From Rhodocyclales bacterium (GTDB taxonomy: Bacteria > Pseudomonadota > Gammaproteobacteria > Burkholderiales > Rhodocyclaceae), in the NCBI GenBank assembly GCA_016183655.1, contig JACPEH010000021.1:1-64000 (forward strand): 64,000 bases of DNA. Direction: 5' to 3'. Shown here in pieces: positions 36,332 to 45,345 of the stretch (positions are counted from its first letter, which is position 1; every line of letters begins with the position of its first letter). The notes under the pieces are model-generated. The model did no database searches. It was not told the origin of the DNA and saw only the letters and a program-made list of their open reading frames with translations. The translations under genes were made by a program, and so were the position numbers.

Positions 36332-37891
36332 ATGCCGCACCGCACCGAAAGCGAAGCCCTGCTCGAACGCCTCGGCATCGAGGAGCTGAATCCGGCCACC
36401 GCCCTCGGCGACGGTTCCTGGCGCGCCGGCATCGGCGGCTTCGCCTCGATCGACCCGGCGGTCGGCGAGCCGCTGGCGATGGTGCAGCGCGCCATGCCGG
36501 ACGACCTAGAAATGGCGGTCGCCGCCGCCGGCCGCGTCTTCCGCCACTGGCGCGAAGTGCCGGCGCCGCGCCGCGGGCTGTTCGTGCGCGACCTGGCCGA
36601 TGCGCTGCGCGAAAAGAAGGACGACCTGGGGACGCTGATCGCGCTGGAAACCGGCAAGATCAAGGCCGAGGCCGACGGCGAAGTGCAGGAGATGGTCGAC
36701 ATCGCCGACTTCGCGGTCGGCCTGTCGCGCCGCCTCGAAGGCGCGGTATTCGCCTCCGAGCGCCCGCAGCACCGCATGTTCGAACAATGGCAGCCGCTCG
36801 GCCCGGTGGCGGTGATCACCGCCTTCAACTTCCCGGCTGCGGTCTGGGCGTGGAACGCGATGATCGCCGCCGTCTGCGGCGACACGGTGATCTGGAAACC
36901 GAGCCCGAAAGCGCCGCTGACCGCGATCGCCGTGCAGCGCATCGCCGACGAGGTCGCTTCCCGCCACGAAGCCGGCGGCGTCTTCTCGCTGCTGCTCTCC
37001 GACGAGACCTGGCCGGTCGAGGGACTGGCCGCGGACGGACGGGTGCCGCTGCTGTCCTTTACCGGTTCGTCGGCGGTCGGCCGCCGCATCGCGCCGGTGG
37101 TCGCCGAGCGTTTCGGCCGCTGCCTGCTCGAATGCTCGGGCAACAACGCGGTGATCGTCGACGAATCGGCCGACCTCGACCTCGCGCTGCCGGCGATCCT
37201 GTTCGGCGCCGTCGGCACCGCCGGCCAGCGCTGCACGACGACGCGGCGCCTGTTCATCCACGAGAAGCGCTGGGATGAAACCGTCGAACGCCTGCTGCAC
37301 GCCTGGCAGCAGGTACGCATCGGCGACCCGCTCGACCCGCAGACCCTGCTCGGACCGCTGATCGACGAGGACGCGCGGCGCGCCTTCGTCGCCGCGGTCG
37401 CCGAAGCGCGTGCCGCCGGCGGTAGATTGCTGCACGGCGGCAATCCGCTCCCCGGCCACGGCTTCTACGTCGAACCGACGCTGCTCTGCGCTGACAACGG
37501 GTGGCCGGTGGTGCAGCGCGAAACCTTCGCGCCGCTGCTCTACCTGATGTCCTTCGATCGCCTCGACGAGGCCATCCGGCAACAGAACGCGGTGCCGCAG
37601 GGCCTGTCGTCGGCGCTGTTTACCAACGACCTGCGCCACGCCGAGCGTTTCGTCGCGGCGGCGGGCAGCGACTGCGGCATCGCCAACGTCAACCTCGGCA
37701 CCTCGGGCGCCGAGGTGGGCGGCGCCTTCGGCGGCGAGAAGGAAACCGGCGGCGGCCGCGAGGCCGGCTCGGATGCGTGGAAGGCCTACATGCGCCGGCA
37801 GACGTCGACGGTCAACTGGGGCAGCACGCTGCCGCTGGCACAGGGAATAAATTTCAGAGTGCCGTCAACCAGAAGGGCCACTGATCCGTAA
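36332..37891 (+). CDS. ALDH7-type semialdehyde dehydrogenase
   Basis: A 519-residue NAD-dependent aldehyde dehydrogenase of the antiquitin/ALDH7 group (alpha-aminoadipate semialdehyde type). Motifs: ITAFNFPAAVWAWNAMIA, catalytic Glu in LECSGNNAVIVD, catalytic Cys in GTAGQRCTTTRR, and the ALDH7-typical NLGTSGAEVGGAFGGEKETG. It lies 34 bases after the arginase-aminotransferase fusion, so it probably oxidises glutamate semialdehyde (or the related P5C) or a lysine-derived semialdehyde. After LPLAQGI the C-terminus NFRVPSTRRATDP departs from the usual ending. Confidence 0.88.
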   Translation: MPHRTESEALLERLGIEELNPATALGDGSWRAGIGGFASIDPAVGEPLAMVQRAMPDDLEMAVAAAGRVFRHWREVPAPRRGLFVRDLADALREKKDDLGTLIALETGKIKAEADGEVQEMVDIADFAVGLSRRLEGAVFASERPQHRMFEQWQPLGPVAVITAFNFPAAVWAWNAMIAAVCGDTVIWKPSPKAPLTAIAVQRIADEVASRHEAGGVFSLLLSDETWPVEGLAADGRVPLLSFTGSSAVGRRIAPVVAERFGRCLLECSGNNAVIVDESADLDLALPAILFGAVGTAGQRCTTTRRLFIHEKRWDETVERLLHAWQQVRIGDPLDPQTLLGPLIDEDARRAFVAAVAEARAAGGRLLHGGNPLPGHGFYVEPTLLCADNGWPVVQRETFAPLLYLMSFDRLDEAIRQQNAVPQGLSSALFTNDLRHAERFVAAAGSDCGIANVNLGTSGAEVGGAFGGEKETGGGREAGSDAWKAYMRRQTSTVNWGSTLPLAQGINFRVPSTRRATDP

Positions 37892-37982
37892 AAAACCTTG
37901 AGCGTCCTAAACTTTCTCACGGAGACCTGTCCAAAGAGTAGAGTCGAGCAACACGCTGCCGATCCACCAAAGGAGGTGCACC

Positions 37983-39905
37983 ATGTCGATTTTCGCCCGC
38001 TACCAGAGCCGCTACGAGGCGGCACAGGAAGAGGAGATGTCGGTCCAGGAATACCTGGAGCTGTGCAGGAAGGATCCCACCGCCTACGCCAGCATCGCCG
38101 AGCGCATGCTGATGGCGATCGGCGAGCCGCAGCTGGTCGATACGCGTCTCGACCACCGCCTGTCGCGCATCTTCGCCAACAAGATGATGAAGCTCTACCC
38201 CGCCTTCCGCGAGTTCTACGGGATGGAGGAGGTGATCGAGAACATCGTCTCGTATTTCCGCCACGCCGCGCAGGGGCTGGAAGAGAAGAAGCAGGTGCTG
38301 TATCTGCTCGGCCCGGTCGGCGGCGGCAAGAGTTCGCTGGCCGAACGCCTCAAGTACCTGATCGAGAAGGTACCGTTCTACGCGATCAAGGATTCGCCGG
38401 TGCACGAATCGCCGCTCGGCCTGTTCAACCCCGAGGAAGACGGCTCGATCCTCGAAGAGGACTACGGCATCCCGCACCGCTACCTGTCGACGATCATGAG
38501 CCCGTGGGCGGTGAAGCGGCTGCACGAGTTCGGCGGCGACATCTCGAAGTTCCGCGTGGTCAAGCTGCGCCCGTCGGTGCTGCAGCAGATCGCCGTGACC
38601 AAGACCGAGCCGGGCGACGAGAACAACCAGGACATCTCCTCGCTGGTCGGCAAGGTCGACATCCGCAAGCTGGAAACCTTCTCGCAGAACGACCCCGACT
38701 GCTACAGCTACTCCGGCGGCCTGTGCCTGGCCAACCGCGGCGTGCTCGAATTCGTTGAGATGTTCAAGGCACCGATCAAGGTGCTGCACCCGCTGCTGAC
38801 GGCAACGCAGGAACAGAACTACAAGGGCACCGAGGGCTTCGGCGCGATCCCCTTCGACGGGCTGATCCTCGCCCACTCGAACGAGGCCGAATGGCAGGCC
38901 TTCAAGAACAACCGCAACAACGAGGCCTTCCTCGACCGCATCTACATCGTCAAGGTACCGTACAGCCTGCGCGTCACCGACGAGATGCACATCTACGAGA
39001 AGCTGCTGTTCAATTCCTCGCTGTCGCAGGCGCCGTGCGCGCCGGACACGCTGCGCATGATGGCGCAGTTCTCGGTGCTGTCGCGGCTGAAGGAACCGGA
39101 GAATTCGTCGCTGTTCTCGAAGATGCGCGTCTACGACGGCGAGAACCTCAAGGACACCGATCCGAAGGCCAAGAGCTACCAGGAATACCGCGACTTCGCC
39201 GGCGTCGACGAGGGAATGACCGGGCTGTCCACGCGCTTTGCCTTCAAGATCCTGTCCAAGGTGTTCAACTTCGACCACCGCGAGGTCGCCGCCAACCCGG
39301 TGCACCTGATGTACGTGCTCGAACAGCAGATCGAGCAGGAGCAGTTCCCGCCCGAGATCGAGGACAAGTACCGCCGCTTCATCAAGGAGTTCCTGTCGCC
39401 GCGCTACGCCGAGTTCATCGGCAAGGAGATCCAGACCGCGTACCTGGAGTCGTACAGCGAGTACGGCCAGAACATCTTCGACCGCTACGTCACCTACGCC
39501 GACTTCTGGATCCAGGACCAGGAGTTCCGCGATCCGAACACCGGCGAGATCCTCGACCGCGGCGCCTTGAACGACGAACTGGAGAAGATCGAGAAGCCGG
39601 CCGGCATCAGCAACCCGAAGGACTTCCGCAACGAGGTGGTGAACTTCGTGCTGCGTGCGCGCGCCAAGCACGACGGCAAGAACCCGTCGTGGACCTCGTA
39701 CGAGAAGCTGCGCGCGGTGATCGAGAAGAAGATGTTCTCGAACACCGAGGAGCTGCTGCCGGTCATCTCGTTCAACGCCAAGGCCAGCGCCGACGAGCAG
39801 AAGAAGCACCAGGACTTCGTCAACCGCATGATCAGCAAGGGCTACACCGAGAAGCAGGTACGGCTGCTGTGCGAATGGTATCTGCGCGTCAGGAAATCGT
39901 CGTGA
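37983..39905 (+). CDS. prkA: PrkA-type serine protein kinase (YeaG family)
   Basis: A 640-residue AAA+ and PrkA-domain protein, close in length to E. coli YeaG. Walker A is LGPVGGGKSSLAE; the first 380 residues are the AAA-PrkA part (YSGGLCLANRGVLEFVEMF) and the C-terminal part is the PrkA kinase-like domain (YGQNIFDRYVTYADFWIQD). The ATG has a strong AAAGGAGGTG site. First of prkA-yeaH-spoVR, a conserved stress/nitrogen-starvation cluster. A 15-bp hairpin follows the stop. Confidence 0.93.
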   Translation: MSIFARYQSRYEAAQEEEMSVQEYLELCRKDPTAYASIAERMLMAIGEPQLVDTRLDHRLSRIFANKMMKLYPAFREFYGMEEVIENIVSYFRHAAQGLEEKKQVLYLLGPVGGGKSSLAERLKYLIEKVPFYAIKDSPVHESPLGLFNPEEDGSILEEDYGIPHRYLSTIMSPWAVKRLHEFGGDISKFRVVKLRPSVLQQIAVTKTEPGDENNQDISSLVGKVDIRKLETFSQNDPDCYSYSGGLCLANRGVLEFVEMFKAPIKVLHPLLTATQEQNYKGTEGFGAIPFDGLILAHSNEAEWQAFKNNRNNEAFLDRIYIVKVPYSLRVTDEMHIYEKLLFNSSLSQAPCAPDTLRMMAQFSVLSRLKEPENSSLFSKMRVYDGENLKDTDPKAKSYQEYRDFAGVDEGMTGLSTRFAFKILSKVFNFDHREVAANPVHLMYVLEQQIEQEQFPPEIEDKYRRFIKEFLSPRYAEFIGKEIQTAYLESYSEYGQNIFDRYVTYADFWIQDQEFRDPNTGEILDRGALNDELEKIEKPAGISNPKDFRNEVVNFVLRARAKHDGKNPSWTSYEKLRAVIEKKMFSNTEELLPVISFNAKASADEQKKHQDFVNRMISKGYTEKQVRLLCEWYLRVRKSS

Positions 39906-39912
39906 GGGACTA

Positions 39913-39945
39913 GGGGAGAGGGACTGGCGACCAGTCCCTCTCCCC
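39913..39945 (+). repeat. 15-bp perfect hairpin between prkA and yeaH
   Basis: GGGGAGAGGGACTGG (39913-39927), loop CGA, then its exact complement to 39945. It has no T-run and lies inside an operon, before the ribosome site of yeaH. Likely a processing or stability element that sets the ratio of PrkA to downstream products. Confidence 0.65.
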
Positions 39946-39966
39946 AGCCGAGCAAAGGGAGGCTCC

Positions 39967-41235
39967 ATGACCGTCCGCATCATCGACCGCCGCTTCGACA
40001 GCCGCAACAAGAGTTCGGTCAACCGCAGCCGTTTCATCCGCCGCTTCAAGGGGCAGATCCGCAAGGCCGTTGCCGATGCGATCTCGAAGCGCGGCATCCG
40101 CGATCTCGACAACGGCGAGAAGATCAGCATTCCCGGCCGCGACATCGCCGAGCCGCAGTTCTCGCTGGGCAAGGGCGGCGTCTGGGAACAGGTGCATCCG
40201 GGCAACGACCGCTTCGTCAGTGGCGACGAGGTCGACCGGCCGCTCGGCGGCGGCCGCGGCCAGGGCAAGGGGGCAGCGAGCAACGAGGGCGAGGGCATCG
40301 ACGACTTCGCCTTCACGCTGACGCGCGAGGAATTCCTCGACATCTTCTTCGACGAGCTGGCCTTGCCCAACCTGATCAAGCGCCAGCTGGCCAAGGTCGA
40401 GGAATACAAGCGGGTGCGCGCCGGCTTCACCTCGACCGGGGTGCCGACCAACATCAACCTGCCGCGCACGATGCGCGGCGCCGCCGGCCGCCGCATCGCG
40501 ATCGGCGGCCCGTACGGGGCGAAGCTGCGCGAGCTGGAAGAGGAACTGGAGCGCCTGTTGCTGTCCCACCGGGACGGCGACCCGGAAGTCGAAGCGCTGC
40601 AGCGCGAAATCGCCAAGCTGCGCGCGAAGATCGGCGCGATCCCCTTCATCGACGCCTTCGACCTGCGCTACAGCAACCGCATCCGCATCCCGCAGCCGAC
40701 GACGCAGGCGGTGATGTTCTGCGTGATGGACGTTTCCGGCTCGATGGACGAGGAGAAGAAGAACATCGCCAAGCGCTTCTTCATGCTGCTCTACCTGTTC
40801 CTCGACCGCAACTACGAACGGATCGACGTCGTCTTCATCCGCCACCACACGACGGCGCAGGAAGTCGACGAGCAGGAGTTCTTCAACTCGCGCGAGACCG
40901 GCGGCACGGTGGTTTCGTCGGCGCTGGAGATGATGCGCGACATCATCCGCGAGCGTTACGCCAGCGGCAACTGGAACATCTACGGCGCGCAGGCCTCCGA
41001 CGGCGACAACTGGAACGACGACTCGCCGAAATGCCGCGACCTGCTTGCCGAGTCCATCCTGCCCGCCTGCCAGTACTTCGCCTACATCGAAGTGACCGAT
41101 GCCGAGCCGCAGAACCTGTGGCACGAATACGAGAAACTGACGACCAGCCACCCCGGCCATTTCGTCATGCAGCGGATTGCCGCGGTGACCGACATCTACC
41201 CGGTGTTCCGCGAATTGTTCAGGAAGCGGGCCTGA
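39967..41235 (+). CDS. YeaH/DUF444 family protein
   Basis: A 422-residue protein of the DUF444 family, found beside prkA. It has a vWA-like metal site (FCVMDVSGSMDEEKKNIAKRF) near residue 255 and a Gly-rich stretch (GGGRGQGKGAASNEG, residues about 97-112). N-terminus IIDRRFDSRNKSSVNRSRF is family-typical. GGGAGG precedes the ATG. It probably works with the PrkA kinase; the molecular role is not settled. Confidence 0.92.
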   Translation: MTVRIIDRRFDSRNKSSVNRSRFIRRFKGQIRKAVADAISKRGIRDLDNGEKISIPGRDIAEPQFSLGKGGVWEQVHPGNDRFVSGDEVDRPLGGGRGQGKGAASNEGEGIDDFAFTLTREEFLDIFFDELALPNLIKRQLAKVEEYKRVRAGFTSTGVPTNINLPRTMRGAAGRRIAIGGPYGAKLRELEEELERLLLSHRDGDPEVEALQREIAKLRAKIGAIPFIDAFDLRYSNRIRIPQPTTQAVMFCVMDVSGSMDEEKKNIAKRFFMLLYLFLDRNYERIDVVFIRHHTTAQEVDEQEFFNSRETGGTVVSSALEMMRDIIRERYASGNWNIYGAQASDGDNWNDDSPKCRDLLAESILPACQYFAYIEVTDAEPQNLWHEYEKLTTSHPGHFVMQRIAAVTDIYPVFRELFRKRA

Positions 41236-41237
41236 CC

Positions 41238-42761
41238 ATGACCCGCGCCAAAAAGAAACGACTGCTTCCCGAAGGCTCCGAGTGGAGCACCGGCGCCATC
41301 GCCGAATACGATGCCGCGATCGGCGAGGTGGCCCGCCGCTACGGGCTCGACTGCTACCGGCACCAGCTGGAGATCATCAGCTCCGAGCAGATGATGGACG
41401 CCTACGCGTCGATCGGGATGCCGGTCTATTACCACCACTGGTCGTTCGGCAAGCACTTCCTGTCGACGGAGAACCGCTACAAGCGCGGGCAGATGGGGCT
41501 GGCCTACGAGATCGTGATCAATTCCGATCCGTGCATCGCCTACCTGATGGAGGAGAACACGCTGCCGATGCAGGCGCTGGTGATCGCCCACGCGGCCTAC
41601 GGCCACAACTCCTTCTTCAAGAGCAACCACCTGTTCAAGCAGTGGACCAGCGCCGATGCGATCATCGACTACCTGGTCTTCGCCCGCAACTACATCGCCC
41701 AGTGCGAGGAGCGGCACGGCGTCGATGCCGTCGAACAGCTGATCGACGCCTGCCACGCGCTGATGAACCTCGGCGTCGACCGCTACAAGCGTTCGCCGCG
41801 GCTGTCGCTGGAGAAGGAAACGCTGCGCCAGAAGGACCGCGAGGCCTACCTGCAGGCGCAGGTGAACGACCTCTGGCGGACGCTGCCGCCGTCGCTGGCG
41901 AAGGCCGAGGCGCCGCAGGAAAAGCGCTTTCCCGAGGAGCCGGAAGAGAACCTGCTCTACTTCGTCGAGAAGAACGCGCCGCTGCTCGAACCCTGGCAGC
42001 GCGAGATCATCCGCATCATCCGCAAGATCGGCCAGTACTTCTACCCGCAGCGGCAGACGCAGGTGATGAACGAGGGCTGGGCCTGTTTCTGGCACTACAC
42101 GCTGCTCAACACGCTGTACGAGGACGGCCGGCTCGCCGACGGCTTCATGCTCGAATTCCTGCAGTCGCACACCAACGTCGTCTACCAGCCGCCGTACAAC
42201 AGCAACTGGTATTCGGGGATCAACCCGTACGCGCTCGGCTTCGCCCTGTGGCGCGACATCCGCCGCATCTGCGAGGATCCGAGCGACGAGGACCGCGCCT
42301 GGTTTCCCGATATCGCCGGTTCCGACTGGCGGCAGACCTTCGATTTCGCGGTGAAGAATTTCAAGGACGAAAGCTTCATCGCGCAGTATCTGTCGCCGCG
42401 GCTGATGCGCGAGTTCCGCTTCTTCGCCGTGCTCGACGACGACCAGAAGAGCAAGCTGAAGATCGACGCCATCCACGACGACCGCGGTTACCGCGCGCTG
42501 CGCCAGCTGCTCTCCGACCAGTACAACCTGGGCAGCCGCGAGCCGAACATCCAGGTCTGGAACGTCGATTTCTCCGGCGACCGTTCGCTGACGGTGCGCC
42601 TCTTCACCTACCAGCGGCGGCCGCTGCACGAGTCCTACGAGGCGGTGCTCGAACACCTCGCGACGCTGTGGGGATTCACGGTGCGGCTGGAACAGCAGGA
42701 TGCGGACGGCTCGGTCGAGCTGATCGCCGAGCGCAAGGCGGAAAAGCGGCGGCACGGTTAA
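41238..42761 (+). CDS. SpoVR family protein (YcgB-like)
   Basis: A 507-residue SpoVR/YcgB protein, third gene of the prkA cluster; it starts two bases after the yeaH stop. Family segments: MPVYYHHWSFGKHF, AHAAYGHNSFFKSNHLF and NEGWACFWHYTLLNTLYE. Many conserved His/Glu residues (YHHW, HAAYGHNSFF, NEGWACFWH) suggest a metal site. Named for cortex formation in Bacillus, but it is widespread in non-sporulating bacteria such as this one. Confidence 0.93.
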   Translation: MTRAKKKRLLPEGSEWSTGAIAEYDAAIGEVARRYGLDCYRHQLEIISSEQMMDAYASIGMPVYYHHWSFGKHFLSTENRYKRGQMGLAYEIVINSDPCIAYLMEENTLPMQALVIAHAAYGHNSFFKSNHLFKQWTSADAIIDYLVFARNYIAQCEERHGVDAVEQLIDACHALMNLGVDRYKRSPRLSLEKETLRQKDREAYLQAQVNDLWRTLPPSLAKAEAPQEKRFPEEPEENLLYFVEKNAPLLEPWQREIIRIIRKIGQYFYPQRQTQVMNEGWACFWHYTLLNTLYEDGRLADGFMLEFLQSHTNVVYQPPYNSNWYSGINPYALGFALWRDIRRICEDPSDEDRAWFPDIAGSDWRQTFDFAVKNFKDESFIAQYLSPRLMREFRFFAVLDDDQKSKLKIDAIHDDRGYRALRQLLSDQYNLGSREPNIQVWNVDFSGDRSLTVRLFTYQRRPLHESYEAVLEHLATLWGFTVRLEQQDADGSVELIAERKAEKRRHG

Positions 42762-42784
42762 GGGCGCGCCGCCGCGCCACGACG

Positions 42785-44200
42785 CTAGCCGGCGTCGACG
42801 TCCTCGTCCCGGCACCGGTCGGCGTCGCGTGCGGCCAGGTCCGGATAGGTGGCGAGGCGCTTCCACAACGTCGTCCGGGAAATTCCCAGGCGGCGGGCCG
42901 CTTCGGCCTTGTTCCCGCCCGCGGCAAGCAACGCATCGCGGATCAGCGTCTTCTCGTCCTCGACGGAGGCCGGCGGCACGTAGTAGCGCGTCAGCCGCCT
43001 TCCGGCATCGGCAACAGCGTCGGAGGACACGGCGGCCTTCGCCAGTTCCGGCGGCAGGTGTTCCGGCAGGATCAGCGGGCCGTCGGACTGCACCACCGCG
43101 TACTCCAGTGCGTTGAACAGCTGTCGCGCATTGCCCGGCCAGTTGTAGGCTTCCAGTGACTTCAGGGCCTCCGGGGAGAGGCGCAGCTGCGGGCGCTCGT
43201 AGCGCGTCGCCAGGTTGCCGAGCAGCTTGCTGACCAGCAGCGGAATGTCCTCCTGCCGGTCGCGCAGCGCCGGCACATGCAGCGGCAGGACGCGCAAGCG
43301 ATAGTACAGATCCTCGCGGAACAGCCCCTGCGCAACCATCGCCGCGAGATCACGGTGCGTCGCGGCAAGGATCCGGACGTCCACCTTGCGCGGCTCGTTT
43401 TCCCCGACGCGGACGATCTCGCGCTCCTGCAGGACGCGCAGCAGCTTGACCTGGGTGCTCGGCGAAATCTCGCCGATCTCGTCGAGCAACAGCGTGCCGC
43501 CGCTGGCCGCCTCGAACCGCCCGACACGTGCCGCCGCCGCGCCGGAAAAGGCGCCGCGCGAATGGCCGAAGAGTTCCGCTTCCTGCAAGCTTTCCGGCAG
43601 CGCTGCGCAATGGACGGCGACGTAGGGACCGTTGGCGCGCGGCGAATTGTCGTGCAGCGCCCGCGCCGCCAGCTCCTTGCCAACGCCGCTTTCACCGGTG
43701 ATCAGCACGCTGGCGTCGCTGGCGGCAGCACGCAGGATCTTCTGGTAGAGATCCTGCATCGCCTGGCTGCGCCCGGTCAGGCCGCCGAGCTGCCACTGTT
43801 CGCGGACCTCGGCTTCCAGCTCGATCTCGCGCGAGCAGTCGCGCAGGATGATGGCGCAGTGCACTCCGGCCTTGTTCTGCGGAATGAGCATCGCCCACAT
43901 GCGCAGCGCACGCTCCCGGCCATCCCCCCCCTTCAAAACGATATCCTGAATCTTGCGGTCGGCGCCGTCCGCCGGCGTCAGCGAGCAGACACCCCGCATC
44001 TCGCAACTCCGCGCACAGGCAGACCCGGGGAACAGGGAGGGGCAAAGCCGCCCGACCAGGGCCGCACTGTGCTGCTGGACCATCGACGCCGCGGCCTTGT
44101 TGATCGCCAGGATCCGGCGACCGGCATCGAGGAACAGCACACCCTCCTCGAGGGCGTCCAGGAACCCCTCGTACATCGTCAAATCGGCCATTGGGAACAT
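42785..44200 (-). CDS. sigma-54-dependent activator with cysteine-rich PAS sensor
   Basis: A bacterial enhancer-binding protein of about 471 residues. The N-terminal PAS domain contains four cysteines spaced C-x8-C-x3-C-x5-C (LCPSLFPGSACARSCEMRGVC), a likely metal or Fe-S site. The AAA+ core has Walker A GESGVGKE, the sigma-54 contact GAFSGA (usual GAFTGA) and Walker B GTLLLDEIGE. The C-terminal Fis-type HTH is NKAEAARRLGISRTTLWKRL. Start is uncertain (GTG 44221, ATG 44200, ATG 44191). It is divergent from the heme-copper operon, whose promoter is of -24/-12 type, so it is the probable activator of that operon. Confidence 0.9.
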   Translation of the reverse strand: MFPMADLTMYEGFLDALEEGVLFLDAGRRILAINKAAASMVQQHSAALVGRLCPSLFPGSACARSCEMRGVCSLTPADGADRKIQDIVLKGGDGRERALRMWAMLIPQNKAGVHCAIILRDCSREIELEAEVREQWQLGGLTGRSQAMQDLYQKILRAAASDASVLITGESGVGKELAARALHDNSPRANGPYVAVHCAALPESLQEAELFGHSRGAFSGAAAARVGRFEAASGGTLLLDEIGEISPSTQVKLLRVLQEREIVRVGENEPRKVDVRILAATHRDLAAMVAQGLFREDLYYRLRVLPLHVPALRDRQEDIPLLVSKLLGNLATRYERPQLRLSPEALKSLEAYNWPGNARQLFNALEYAVVQSDGPLILPEHLPPELAKAAVSSDAVADAGRRLTRYYVPPASVEDEKTLIRDALLAAGGNKAEAARRLGISRTTLWKRLATYPDLAARDADRCRDEDVDAG

Positions 44201-44253
44201 TTCGACAGTCTCGATCGGCACAGCCTAGCACGCGTTCATTCTAAACGACAAGC

Positions 44254-44276
44254 TAAACGTTCATTGTGGACGTTTA
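44254..44276 (+). promoter_or_regulatory. inverted-repeat upstream activating site
   Basis: TAAACGT (44254-44260), nine bases, then ACGTTTA (44270-44276); a related half-site CTAAACGA starts at 44241. The centre lies about 95 bases before the predicted sigma-54 start, the usual distance for an enhancer. It may bind the adjacent Fis-type HTH activator and also autoregulate it. Confidence 0.6.
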
Positions 44277-44333
44277 ACGCAAATAAAATCTATAAAACCG
44301 TATTACAACTTAAAAATCAATGCGATTAACGCT

Positions 44334-44349
44334 TGGCACGTAAATAGCT
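44334..44349 (+). promoter_or_regulatory. sigma-54 (-24/-12) promoter
   Basis: TGGCACG-TAAA-TAGCT matches the RpoN consensus TGGCACG-N4-TTGCW with one mismatch and correct spacing. Transcription should begin near 44360, giving a leader of about 50 bases before ATG 44410. It lies beside an RpoN activator gene. Confidence 0.75.
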
Positions 44350-44409
44350 TATCTAGCTTTGTCCGCACGCTCTCGTGTCGGCAACAACCCCACCCTCAAA
44401 GGACGAAAC

Positions 44410-44739
44410 ATGAAACCGAAACTGCTGCTGATCCCCGCCATCCTGCTCTCCATGCTGGCGTTGACGCCGGCCCACGCGAAACCGGCAACCTCGCTGAAGG
44501 AAGTCACGGTCGGCAACGAGCGCGTCGTCGAACTGACCAACGACGGGCAACTGACCCTCAAGATCGTGGCCCGCCCGGGCTATGACCGTGCCGGCGAACA
44601 CGACCTGACCGACAACGGCATTGTCGAGTTCCTGGTCGCTCCGGGCAAATCGGTACTGATCAAGGGGCCCTACAACGTCTACGAGTACGTCACCACGCCG
44701 GCCAAGGCAGACCCGACGATGTACATCGGCGGTTCCTGA
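44410..44739 (+). CDS. small exported protein, first gene of the heme-copper operon
   Basis: A 109-residue protein with a clear signal peptide (MKPKLLLIPAILLSMLALTPAHA, 23 residues). The mature part of about 86 residues seems beta-rich (KEVTVGNERVVELTNDGQL, GIVEFLVAPGKSVLI) and ends PTMYIGGS. It contains no Cys and only one His in the mature part, so it is not an obvious copper or heme carrier. It is the first product of the predicted sigma-54 transcript. I recognise no family. Confidence 0.7.
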   Translation: MKPKLLLIPAILLSMLALTPAHAKPATSLKEVTVGNERVVELTNDGQLTLKIVARPGYDRAGEHDLTDNGIVEFLVAPGKSVLIKGPYNVYEYVTTPAKADPTMYIGGS

Positions 44740-44740
44740 A

Positions 44741-44802
44741 CCGGCCCGCTCACCGGACTGGCCGGCAGCGTGCCTCACCGCAGCGCACCCCAAGCGGGCC
44801 GG
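44741..44802 (+). repeat. inverted repeat in the operon leader between genes 1 and 2
   Basis: CCGGCCCGCT (44741-44750) and its complement AGCGGGCCGG (44793-44802) enclose 42 bases. This could fold in the transcript and dampen downstream expression or protect the upstream message. No T-run. Confidence 0.45.
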
Positions 44803-44852
44803 CCCAACCCATGAAAATCCCAAGCCCATTCATTCGCGCAGGAGCAAACATT

Positions 44853-45287
44853 ATGAACCGCAAACACCTCACTTTCCCGCTACTGGCGTGCGCCCTGGCC
44901 ATGAGTCTCCCGGCTGGCGCCGACTCGCCTGCCGCTGCCGACCCGGTACGCGCCGCGTTCGAGCGGCTGCTCACTCCCGCCCCGACAGCGAGCGCATCGA
45001 TTCCGCCGCCCGCCCCCCACCTCGACCCGCTGCTGCAACACCTGATGACCGCGCTCCGCCACGACACCGAGCAGCGCCAAGCGCTCCCCGCGCCCACTGC
45101 AGCCGAGAAGATCGCCGCCGCGACGCCGGCCGATCCGCTGCTTGCCAGCTTCGAGCGCATGCTGGGCCACGAACCGACCAGCGCCTCCGAACAAGCCGCC
45201 ACCACCGACGACCCGCTCACCCGGCAGCTTGCAGCCAGCCTGTGGCGCGGGCAGGACGAGCACGCGTCGCCGCAGCGCAGGCCGTAG
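44853..45287 (+). CDS. small exported protein with four DP repeats
   Basis: A 144-residue protein with a signal peptide (MNRKHLTFPLLACALAMSLPAGA). ATG 44853 has AGGAG upstream; ATG 44811 would precede the signal by 14 residues. The mature part carries four spaced copies of a short helix motif: DPVRAAFERLL, DPLLQHLMTAL, DPLLASFERML and DPLTRQLAASL, with Pro/Ala/Thr linkers. No family is recognised. By position it may help assemble or dock the oxidase-like complex encoded downstream. Confidence 0.65.
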   Translation: MNRKHLTFPLLACALAMSLPAGADSPAAADPVRAAFERLLTPAPTASASIPPPAPHLDPLLQHLMTALRHDTEQRQALPAPTAAEKIAAATPADPLLASFERMLGHEPTSASEQAATTDDPLTRQLAASLWRGQDEHASPQRRP

Positions 45288-45345
45288 CACCGGGCCGGCA
45301 AGCGCTGCCCACCAACACGGGAACAACAGGGAATTCGGAGGAACC

